From NCBI GenBank assembly GCA_019217005.1, contig JAHBNG010000079.1:1-64000 (forward strand): DNA of 64,000 nt, read 5' to 3'. A program made the position numbers and the translations under genes. Shown here piece by piece: positions 26,293-34,525 of this stretch (its first letter is position 1; every line of letters starts with the position of its first letter). The stretch comes from Chloroflexi bacterium TSY. GTDB lineage: Bacteria; Chloroflexota; Anaerolineae; Caldilineales; Caldilineaceae. The notes under the pieces were generated by a model that saw only the letters and a list, made by a program, of their open reading frames with translations, searched no databases and had not been told where the DNA came from.

Positions 26293-28917
26293 CTACTCAA
26301 CCATAATCTCAGCTGCAAGAAATGAATCACCAATGATTTCGTCACCGCGCTGCACAGTCAAACGCTCAATCGTGGCCGGATCATAGAGGCCCACGTGTAA
26401 GCGATATGGCCCAGGGGTGGCAGTATCGGGGATTGTGATCTGATATTCATCCAGCATTTTCTGTCCTGGATACCAAAGCGGCATTGACACAAACCCGTCA
26501 AGAACCGGCTTGTCTTGTTGCGCGGCTAGTGTGCCATCGGGACCCACCAAATGAGCAAAGCCCGTGTAATGGGTCGCCATATGAGCCAACGTTGTCCAAA
26601 CGAGATGCACCTGCATCCGATCTCCAGGCGCAAATGTGGCCAGGGGCTGGCGATCGAGCAACCCTTCACCAGACATCAGACCGAGAGCAGAGAGCTCCAC
26701 TTGTTGGGCAAAATTGACGGGTTGGGGCAAAAGCGTTGCCTTCGCCGATTCAAATGGGTCGATTGGGATGTAGTCAAGAACCAATGTATCGCCAAGATGC
26801 TCATTGTGGTTGACATTTGTGATGGGTAATCGCTCAAGTGTGGTTGGTTCGTAAAAGACGATCTCAAGCCGATAGAGCCCATCAGGTGCGTCTGATGGAA
26901 CGTCAAACTTAAAACGATCGATCCAAAGTTCGCCAATCTGCCAATCCGAAGTTGCTGAACCAAACGGCCAGCGGTCGCTCCGCATCAGCTCATATCCGTC
27001 AGCATTGACGATACGCACCAGCATATTGAGATTGCTCTCAATGGGCGCTATATTCTCCAGATAGAGGGCCAACCGAAGCGGCTGCCCGCGTTGCAAGGTG
27101 CCTGTTGTCAAGGTATATGAGACGAGGCGTATGCTTGTACCCCAGTCAACGACAAAATCGGCATAGGGGCTATCGGTCAGTTTGTAAACACGTGCATAGT
27201 CGATACCACCCAACTTCACAACATGGTCTGGACTCTGACGATTAAAGTGGGCAACCAATTGACGCGCCGGCACTTCGCGCTGCCACTGATTTTGATAGAG
27301 TACCGCATAATCTGCCGTCCAAGAATGTTGACTTGAAACAGATTGGCCGGGATAAAAGAAGCTAAATGGACCACGGCTATACCAGGCGGATACAATCGGA
27401 TTTTGGCTTGGGGCACTTGAAGATGTTGCTGCATTGGAAGCGATTGGCTCCTCGTTTCTCTGTCCCAAAATAAATCGCGCAGCTTCATCCATTCCTTCAC
27501 CCCAGCCAACCAGCATCGTCTTTTGGGCTTCTGCCGCGCCACCCATCAGTGGATTGTAGTAACTCAAATAATAGGGAAAAGTCGGTAGAGCCAGCGCCCC
27601 CTGAGCAGCCACAATTGCCACGACCAATGCAACCACGATGCCACGACCAATGCGAGTCGGCATAGATACTTGCCACCGCCAAATCCAACTAACAAGAGCC
27701 GCCCAGCCAATTCCAGCCCCCAAATCCAGCGGCATATAGATCGGCAAAAGATATCGATCAAATTTCTTGGCACCTAGGTTCATGAAGAGCACAAAGAAAA
27801 GGGCAAATAGCAGCACATAGACAAACAGGATTTGGATAGACCGACTCTGCCTCAATTCTAGAGCGATGTTACGTTGCCATACCACAGCCGCCATAAATGT
27901 GAGGATGGCGAGCCCAAGTCCGGCCAGCGTGATCGGTGTTGTACGCCACAAATAGGTAATCGGATAAAAGTCCAATCCTGGATCGCCATTGAACACTTCG
28001 CCAGCAAAAAAGAGTGCATTCGAGTGTCCTTCGGCGGCATATTCACTGGAAATATTGACAACTTTGAGTAACGTCTCAACGGGCTCTACCCACATTGCGG
28101 GCCAGAGAAGCAAATAGACACCAACTGCAACAAGCAACCAAAGAAGATAGGGACGCACGAGCAATCGTAGAGCCGATTGACTAAACGCAGCAATGCCCTG
28201 CTCCTTGTATGTTCTATAGAATTCGCGCCCATTCCCCATGAGAATGATCAACCCAACGTATGAGATGAGAAAGAGCCCCGGCGTCTTCGTCAACCAAGCG
28301 AGAGCGGCCGCAACGCCGGATAGACCAAGCATCGCAATTCGTCGCCCCTCAACCAGGTAGGCAATCAGTGCCACAAGAGAGAGGAGCATAAAACTCGAAA
28401 GAAGAGCATCCGTATGAAGAAAACGTGAGTGGGCAACATGAAAGGGGTCCAACGCAATCAGCAAAAAGCCAATCAGAGCAGGCGTCAGGCCAACTATGCG
28501 TATGCTGACAAGAAACGCGACGAGCAGTACCAACACGTTGATGAGGACAGCGACACGTCGTCCAGACGCAAGAAGCGCAATCGGTGTCTGTCCTTGGGTC
28601 GCGACAAATGCCTCTAACGCATCATCTTTAGAATCGAATTGACCAGGCGCAACCGTTGGATAGTCAGGGAAAGTCAATGTATAACCAATCAGTCCCGACC
28701 ACATGGTCATCACGCCAGGATGTCCTTGTTGAAAAGTGTTTTCGTAGGGTCCATGGACAAGGGCGTGATAAAAATTGGCAGATCGCGTCAGCCAACGCTT
28801 TTCGTCAATCGTGACGAAATGGTCGAGTGCAAAGATGCGCGGCAAAAGCAACGCGGCGAGGAGAAGCAGCAAAGCAAGCTGTCGCTGCCAACGCCTAAAG
28901 GAATGTGGGATGGTCAT
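26293..28917 (-). CDS. PMT/ArnT-type membrane glycosyltransferase, subtype B
   Basis: An 874-residue membrane protein with about 12 hydrophobic segments in the first 480 residues. The first outer loop carries the acidic catalytic region expected of GT-C enzymes (VTIDEKRWLTRSANFYHAL, then QGHPGVMTMW). Later comes the conserved LGAKKFDRYLLPIYMPLDL segment. Residues about 560-874 are soluble and external, with two beta-sandwich-like repeats ending in LHVGLYDPATIERL. GT-C enzymes transfer sugars from polyprenyl-phosphate donors to proteins or glycans outside the membrane. It is the close paralogue of the gene at 34526. Before the MITE inserted, its TAG stop was directly followed by the ATG of the DUF4185-like gene. 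Confidence 0.85.
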   Translation of the reverse strand: MTIPHSFRRWQRQLALLLLLAALLLPRIFALDHFVTIDEKRWLTRSANFYHALVHGPYENTFQQGHPGVMTMWSGLIGYTLTFPDYPTVAPGQFDSKDDALEAFVATQGQTPIALLASGRRVAVLINVLVLLVAFLVSIRIVGLTPALIGFLLIALDPFHVAHSRFLHTDALLSSFMLLSLVALIAYLVEGRRIAMLGLSGVAAALAWLTKTPGLFLISYVGLIILMGNGREFYRTYKEQGIAAFSQSALRLLVRPYLLWLLVAVGVYLLLWPAMWVEPVETLLKVVNISSEYAAEGHSNALFFAGEVFNGDPGLDFYPITYLWRTTPITLAGLGLAILTFMAAVVWQRNIALELRQSRSIQILFVYVLLFALFFVLFMNLGAKKFDRYLLPIYMPLDLGAGIGWAALVSWIWRWQVSMPTRIGRGIVVALVVAIVAAQGALALPTFPYYLSYYNPLMGGAAEAQKTMLVGWGEGMDEAARFILGQRNEEPIASNAATSSSAPSQNPIVSAWYSRGPFSFFYPGQSVSSQHSWTADYAVLYQNQWQREVPARQLVAHFNRQSPDHVVKLGGIDYARVYKLTDSPYADFVVDWGTSIRLVSYTLTTGTLQRGQPLRLALYLENIAPIESNLNMLVRIVNADGYELMRSDRWPFGSATSDWQIGELWIDRFKFDVPSDAPDGLYRLEIVFYEPTTLERLPITNVNHNEHLGDTLVLDYIPIDPFESAKATLLPQPVNFAQQVELSALGLMSGEGLLDRQPLATFAPGDRMQVHLVWTTLAHMATHYTGFAHLVGPDGTLAAQQDKPVLDGFVSMPLWYPGQKMLDEYQITIPDTATPGPYRLHVGLYDPATIERLTVQRGDEIIGDSFLAAEIMVE

Positions 28918-28974
28918 TCAGTTACCGTTTGTCTTCTCAATTCGCTCAAATTAGGCGATTCCAGAAATATAATC

Positions 28975-29043
28975 ATCCACAGATGGACGGGATTGACTGG
29001 ATTTTCGCTCAGCAAATCCTGGGCATCCTGTCCATCTGTGGAT
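28975..29043. repeat. Intergenic hairpin
   Basis: ATCCACAGATGGAC (28975-28988) and GTCCATCTGTGGAT (29030-29043) are perfect inverted repeats around a 41-base loop, between a glycosyltransferase gene and the intact DUF4185-like gene. It probably terminates or stabilises the upstream message; no T tract. Confidence 0.65.
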
Positions 29044-29088
29044 CGCATAAAACCTCGATTTGACCAATTTTCGCTCTTATAAAGCGCC

Positions 29089-31017
29089 TCATTGTGGTGG
29101 TGGTGCCTGGTAGCTAATGCGCAAGACAGCCGCACCATCCGCATCGCCTTCATATGATGCAGCAACCCGTATGCCGTCCCCCGTGATGATGAAGACCATG
29201 GCTCCGTTCTGTTGCCAACCAGGACGATCGACCAGTTCCTGAACAATTGGGCTTAGATCTGGGGTCCAGTAAAGGATGTTGTTGTCTGGCCATTCGGGAA
29301 TATTGCGCCAGGCAACCTCGGCACTGGTCTGGGGCCGTCGAGAAATGCTCTTGCGCGATGTGCGGAAGCGCGCGGGGGCATCGCTGGCTTCGCCGCGAAA
29401 AAAGAGTTCGGCCTCACCAACGCTCCGGGCATCCGATTCAAATCGAATTCTTGCGCTGATAATCGTCGAACCGGCGGGCATGTTTAGACCAATAAAGCGA
29501 ATGCCAACAGTTTGTTTGCCAGTCGTCTCAACCATATCGAGTTTTTCGCTGCTGATCACCACATTGCCATCCAAATGCTGTTCAGCATCGTCATCGGGGT
29601 GAATGACTGGAATGTTTAGCGTCCGAATTGGCTGTTCTTTTGGCGCAAAACTGGATACGAGTGGTAAGAAGACGGACTTTTCTAAACCTCCATTGCCTGG
29701 GGGGGTCGGTGTATTCGTCGGCTCTGGTGTTGCATGGAGCTCAATCGTCGCCTTGCGCACCGAAAGTGTATCCCAGGCGGAAAAGGCCAGGTACATGGTC
29801 AACCCGTCCTCGCTGATCCACTTCTGTGGAAAGATGGCCAAATCACCTGGTGGGTATTCCCAATCGGTTGTGTCCCCTTGCTTTTTGACTTCATAAGCAA
29901 TGGTCCAGGGACCCCAAGGATATTCTGCATCGAAGACTCCGAATTGTTCACACTCATTTCGGGCATCATCACTAAAATAGCCCTGCCACCAGAAATAGCG
30001 CTTCAAACCAGGATTATAGGTAATCGATGAACGACGTGCCTTTCCAGTGTGAAGAAAGACCGGTTTGCGGTCCAAAATGCTTGACGACCATGCGGCTTGG
30101 TTGGCTGTGGCAAGATCGGTAAAAAATTCATAGGCACCTTGATCCAGTATTTTGTCTTTTGGCACACGCATCAAGATAAAATGGTCTGTGTTGTCATAGG
30201 CGCTTGGATGATCATTACAGACTGAATAGACAAAATCATCCAGTGCCCCCTCATAGTTTTTGCCGTAGTTGATAAAAGAGCAAAAACCAAATTCATCGAA
30301 TGTCCATTCAGTTGGTTGCCAGGTGACCATCTTGTCTTTCGAAACTGCGATCCTAGAGTTGTGGCCATTGCCCGTGTTGTTGACGTTGCGCTCCCACATA
30401 TAGATCTGATCATTCACAGCCAACAAACTGCTCGATTTTTTGATACGACCGGCACCGACCAATTGATAGGACGAAATGATGTTAATGCCACTTAAGCCCG
30501 TAATCTGACCATTCACCTCAGTTGGTGAACCAAAAATTTTAGAAAACCCAAGACTGAGCTTTTCGCCCGGCAATGGATTGCGAAAACCCTGACCGTCGCC
30601 GTAAGCAGCGTACAAATCGCCATCTCCCGCCCAAGTAATGGCCCAGTTGTCGCTTCTCTCCAACAGCGTTGCCGTCGAGGTCCAAGGTTTCCACACCATT
30701 TGCTTAATGACAGAGCTATTGTCATAGGGTGGGGTTGATGAAGATGTGGTCGCATCCCTGCTTTCGCCCCGCGCAGCACTTACGGTGTGTGTAAGCCCAG
30801 TCTGCCCAGTCGGGATAAAATTTCTCTTACAAGAAAGTGCATCGGTCGTAGATGACGTGGATGAACTCGTAGATGTATAGGTGATTGAATCGCTCGCTCT
30901 CTGGGCAAGCACAACAGATACCTGTGGCTCATCGACAGCGGGACTCAAGAACGTCCACAAAGAAATCATCAATAACAACAATAAACTAATGAGGAAGTAT
31001 AAAATCTTCGTACGCAT
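29089..31017 (-). CDS. Secreted DUF4185-like protein with C-terminal carbohydrate-binding-like domain
   Basis: A 642-residue exported protein, the intact paralogue of the broken gene at 23588. The ATG at 31017 opens a signal peptide (MRTKILYFLISLLLLLMISL); the frame extends 87 bases further without support. A Ser/Thr-rich stretch leads to the DUF4185-like propeller (NWAITWAGDGDLYAAYGDG, LSLGFSKIFGSP, RVPKDKILDQGAYEFF, NPGLKRYFWWQGYF). A short linker with SVFLPLVS leads to a C-terminal beta domain (DDDAEQHLDGNVVISSEKL, WTPDLSPIVQELVDRPGWQ). It lacks the Asp-repeat block of its paralogue. A glycan-directed role is plausible because some DUF4185 members are GH183 arabinanases; catalytic residues were not verified. 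Confidence 0.75.
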   Translation of the reverse strand: MRTKILYFLISLLLLLMISLWTFLSPAVDEPQVSVVLAQRASDSITYTSTSSSTSSTTDALSCKRNFIPTGQTGLTHTVSAARGESRDATTSSSTPPYDNSSVIKQMVWKPWTSTATLLERSDNWAITWAGDGDLYAAYGDGQGFRNPLPGEKLSLGFSKIFGSPTEVNGQITGLSGINIISSYQLVGAGRIKKSSSLLAVNDQIYMWERNVNNTGNGHNSRIAVSKDKMVTWQPTEWTFDEFGFCSFINYGKNYEGALDDFVYSVCNDHPSAYDNTDHFILMRVPKDKILDQGAYEFFTDLATANQAAWSSSILDRKPVFLHTGKARRSSITYNPGLKRYFWWQGYFSDDARNECEQFGVFDAEYPWGPWTIAYEVKKQGDTTDWEYPPGDLAIFPQKWISEDGLTMYLAFSAWDTLSVRKATIELHATPEPTNTPTPPGNGGLEKSVFLPLVSSFAPKEQPIRTLNIPVIHPDDDAEQHLDGNVVISSEKLDMVETTGKQTVGIRFIGLNMPAGSTIISARIRFESDARSVGEAELFFRGEASDAPARFRTSRKSISRRPQTSAEVAWRNIPEWPDNNILYWTPDLSPIVQELVDRPGWQQNGAMVFIITGDGIRVAASYEGDADGAAVLRISYQAPPPQ

Positions 31018-31281
31018 AAAAGGTCCTACTCCCTGGGTGATAATCGCCACATTATGTAAACACTGGACAACGTCCTCTCTGTCAATCTGAATTCCATTGT
31101 TCAATGTTTAAGCGGCGTCTCTATAAGTAATGAACATCGTCACAATATGAATCTGGAGATGGGTATCAACTCAGATCTTGATGGGGTCAATGCGGCTGAT
31201 AAGTATAGCACAAGTTCGGCATGATGTGTGAAATTTGGAAGGTCATGACCATGCCAGTCGTCAAGTCACTTTCCTATCCAC

Positions 31282-34062
31282 TTACTCTGCCACCAACACT
31301 TCGCTCAATGTCAACGCATCTCCGACTGCAGTCCCATCTGCCGTTGTAATTTGCAGGCGAGCGCCGCTTTCACGATCGTAAAGGCCAATCAGAAGTGGAT
31401 AGTTTCCCGGCTCAGCGTCTGCGAAGATGGGCACGCGGTAGCGGTCCACAATCAAGTCGCCCGGTTGCCAAGTAGAGGTTGGTCGCCGATCACAATCTGG
31501 CTGACCATCAAGCTGACCCTGTTTGCGATTGGTTTCTGGATCGATGATCTGATTGAAAACAAAGTAATCGTTCTCAACCGTTGTCAGAGCTTTCCAATAG
31601 AGCGTAACCAAGACAGTGCTATCTGGTTGAACTTGCTGTTTTTCCAGCCGATAACCGACTAATTGGATAACGTCACCAAAGCGGAAGTCAACTAGCATTG
31701 AAGCGTCCAATGCTACATCGGGCATGACAACCGGCTCGGCAATCTCAAAGTTTGGTCCAGAGAGCGATTGGTCAAAATGTGCCTCATACTTTTCAATTTC
31801 AAAGAGCTGGATAGGAGCCGGTCCGTGGTCTTTTTGGTAAATCTCCAATCGCTTGTCGCCATTGACGGTTACGACACCAAACAGTCCATAGTCGGTCTGC
31901 AAACGTTTACGCAATTCAGCCTGCTGATCACGTAGATGGAGATTGTGATCGTTGACGAAAAAGTAATATTTATGATCGCGAAAACAGTTATCCCCATCAC
32001 GCAAATACCAGTTCACCACGTGAGGTTTTGTGTTGGTCTGATAGGAGCCGTCAAGAACTCCCTCTTGGTAGAGTACCTCTACCGCCTTCCAGCCATTTTT
32101 CAACGGAAAACCAAAGATGCCCTGCTCGCTTGGCATGTCGAATGGCACCCAATACCCGTTCAGACGCGCATCGGGCCAAAGGCGTAACCGCTCCACGCTG
32201 TGATCAATGAAGTATGCTTGGACATAGTTTCCAAAGTAGAATATCGCGACAATACCGCATAGAATGCCCAACGTGTAGGAAGGGTTGCCAGGCCATTGTT
32301 TATTGATCCACCGCCACCCGGCAGCAATCGTACCTCCCACCAGGAGCGCCCACGGGATAAAAAATGTGTAGACGTGAGTCCGTGGATCTTCCACAAAGAA
32401 GAGAGCCAGTAAAAAGAGAAGACCGAACCAGAGCCAGAGCAAAAGAGTGGGTTGGTTTGTTGGTGGGTTGGTTTGTTGGTGGGTTGTGGCGAACCCGATC
32501 GTGATGAGGGTGATACCGAAGAAGGCGAAGGCAAAATCGGTCTCGCCAAATTGAAGCCAGTTGGGTGACCAGACAAAGAGCAACAATCCAATGCCAATAA
32601 GAATTGCCAATAACCACCTTCTTTTCGAATCCCACCGTCTGAAGGTGAATGTTAGTGCGCCAAGCGTTCCAATAATGAGTAATGAGAGATAGGCCGTTGT
32701 GCTATAAAATGTTGTTCTCTGCACGAAGTCGACCAAATTATTATAGGGAAATGCGTCACCGACACGGCTACTTGCCAGATAGCGGAAGGTATCTTGAAAG
32801 GTTGGATTGATGACAAATGGGAGATAAAAGCTGCCGACCAGCAAACTTGCTAACACCACAGCTGCAAGAACGGCTGAAAAGAATATCCTGTTCTCTAAAC
32901 CTTGCCGCAGTTGCCACAGCAGCAAGGTTCCAGGGATCACCACCAAAGCTGCTTCATAGTGCGACAACAAACCGACGCTGAATAGCAGAGCCACAAGCAT
33001 TAGGCCACGCAATGTATGGGGACCCTGATTGCGCAATCCAGAATGATCGGATTGCGTGGCCAGCCGATAAAGCATCAAGACAACCAGCACCGACATCAGG
33101 AAAATGATGCTCTGGTATTGAACAATGCGCGCAAAGGCAATGAAGTAGCCATCAAAGGAGAGAAGCATGGCAGCGACCCAACCGGCTAGCGGACCGAGCA
33201 ACCGCGTACCAAGAATGAAAAGTGCCAACAGTGCCGTCAGATTCGCAAAGGCAAACAGAAAGCGAGCAGTGGCTTCAGTCAACTGGCCGGTTAGTGCATA
33301 AACAACCGCAGGAATTAAGATTTCAGTTGGTCCTTTGCGATGTAAAAACAGAACATCATCATAGCCTTGAATCACTGCCGCGGCGCGCAGAACCGCCCGC
33401 GCTTCATCTCCCTGAAACTCGGAATATCCAAGATTGGCAAAGCGAAAATAGGCACCAAAGAGGAGCACCAGTAACACGCCTGTCCACAGCCAAACTTGAG
33501 ATTGTCCATAAGCAGGAGGACTGATTTGGGTAGGTTCATTTCTCTGTTCGATGCCATCATGAAGAGTAGAGTGAGTGGCGCGCTCTTTGCCAAAGAGTTT
33601 TGGTCGAATATCTAAGTTGCTTTCAGCGCATAAAACCAATATCAACAGATCGAACGTCACTAAGACAACAACAAAGTTGAGACCGCCAGGTAGATAGCTC
33701 AAGAAGAGCATGGTCATCACGGCCAGTGCAAAACCTGTTCCAATGATGAGCGTGCCTTGTTCGAGTCGACCGAACAAGGAGTACTCTTGTCGATGAACGA
33801 CGGTCTGATCCAAAGGGCTCTGTGACGATGCTTTTTCTCTCAGAAATCTGGTTTGATGCACGACCACATTTCGGACGGGTTCTAAACGTTGCGTGAGTAG
33901 ATATCCAGGGAGAAGAATGGCCACAACCAAAAGAGCCGCAACGCGCCACTCCAGCGGCGCTTGACTGAGGAGCAAGCCGTTACCAGCAATCAATACGATG
34001 AGTATGGCAAACAGATTCAATCGACGATTCACTATCAATCGCCTTATCGCGGTGTTGATCAT
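31282..34062 (-). CDS. PMT-type membrane glycosyltransferase, subtype A
   Basis: A 926-residue membrane protein. After two N-terminal spans and a charged loop come about 11 more hydrophobic segments. The first outer loop after LGYSEFQGDEARAVLRAA holds the GDE acidic pair typical of PMT-like GT-C enzymes. RKGPTEILIP and FARIVQYQSIIFLMS follow. The last 300 residues are soluble and external, with a beta-rich end (PLLIGLYDRESGARLQI). It should use a polyprenyl-phosphate sugar made by a GT2 such as the one at 40110. It is a close paralogue of the gene at 37253 and more distant from subtype B. Confidence 0.85.
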   Translation of the reverse strand: MINTAIRRLIVNRRLNLFAILIVLIAGNGLLLSQAPLEWRVAALLVVAILLPGYLLTQRLEPVRNVVVHQTRFLREKASSQSPLDQTVVHRQEYSLFGRLEQGTLIIGTGFALAVMTMLFLSYLPGGLNFVVVLVTFDLLILVLCAESNLDIRPKLFGKERATHSTLHDGIEQRNEPTQISPPAYGQSQVWLWTGVLLVLLFGAYFRFANLGYSEFQGDEARAVLRAAAVIQGYDDVLFLHRKGPTEILIPAVVYALTGQLTEATARFLFAFANLTALLALFILGTRLLGPLAGWVAAMLLSFDGYFIAFARIVQYQSIIFLMSVLVVLMLYRLATQSDHSGLRNQGPHTLRGLMLVALLFSVGLLSHYEAALVVIPGTLLLWQLRQGLENRIFFSAVLAAVVLASLLVGSFYLPFVINPTFQDTFRYLASSRVGDAFPYNNLVDFVQRTTFYSTTAYLSLLIIGTLGALTFTFRRWDSKRRWLLAILIGIGLLLFVWSPNWLQFGETDFAFAFFGITLITIGFATTHQQTNPPTNQPTLLLWLWFGLLFLLALFFVEDPRTHVYTFFIPWALLVGGTIAAGWRWINKQWPGNPSYTLGILCGIVAIFYFGNYVQAYFIDHSVERLRLWPDARLNGYWVPFDMPSEQGIFGFPLKNGWKAVEVLYQEGVLDGSYQTNTKPHVVNWYLRDGDNCFRDHKYYFFVNDHNLHLRDQQAELRKRLQTDYGLFGVVTVNGDKRLEIYQKDHGPAPIQLFEIEKYEAHFDQSLSGPNFEIAEPVVMPDVALDASMLVDFRFGDVIQLVGYRLEKQQVQPDSTVLVTLYWKALTTVENDYFVFNQIIDPETNRKQGQLDGQPDCDRRPTSTWQPGDLIVDRYRVPIFADAEPGNYPLLIGLYDRESGARLQITTADGTAVGDALTLSEVLVAE

Positions 34063-34086
34063 CTTTTTCCCAATGGCACAATCAAT

Positions 34087-34504
34087 CGTAGGTCCCGTCT
34101 CCGGCGGGACAAGTGTACTATTTTATGAGATCGACACCTGAGCTGTTCGGTTCATTCGCGACCCCCGTTTGGCCTACATCTCTCCCGTATCAGCGACTGC
34201 GAGTGGTCGCGATGTAGCCGATTTCTAGAGGTGTCGATGTCCTAGAACAATACACAAGCGTCAAGCGATCGACCTCTTTCATGTGCAGATCCAATGTTCT
34301 TGACGCTCGTCACTTCAGAGAAGTGACCTACGGTTGACTGACGCCGACGTGACTCTACAACGTTTGTGCTACAACATGTCCGAAGTGACGGAATATCGTA
34401 GGTCCCGTCTCTGGCGGGACAGGCACCAAGAGTGCGACCTCTTTCATGTGAAGATCCAGGGTTCTTATCGCTCGTCACTTCAGAGAAGTGACCTACGATT
34501 GACT
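34087..34504. repeat. Two tandem palindrome-bounded repeat units
   Basis: The 463-base gap between two glycosyltransferase genes holds no gene. Each unit starts ATCGTAGGTCCCGTCTC with a GTCCCG/CGGGAC hairpin, contains CGACCTCTTTCATGTG, and ends GAAGTGACCTACG(A/G)TTGACT, so the outer ends (CGTAGGTC / GACCTACG) are inverted repeats. Unit 2 (about 34396-34504) is compact. Unit 1 (about 34087-34337) carries an extra 140 bases with its own nested inverted repeats (ATCGACACCT / AGGTGTCGAT and CTACATC / GATGTAG). Probably REP/MITE-like repeats, one nested in another. Confidence 0.75.
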
Positions 34505-34525
34505 AATGCCCACATTACTTTATGA

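Noticed and set aside
32160..32635. Overlapping minus-strand frames over the middle of the subtype-A glycosyltransferase
   Set aside because: They are out-of-frame shadows of a long membrane-protein gene and include repetitive Thr/Asn/Gln codons only.
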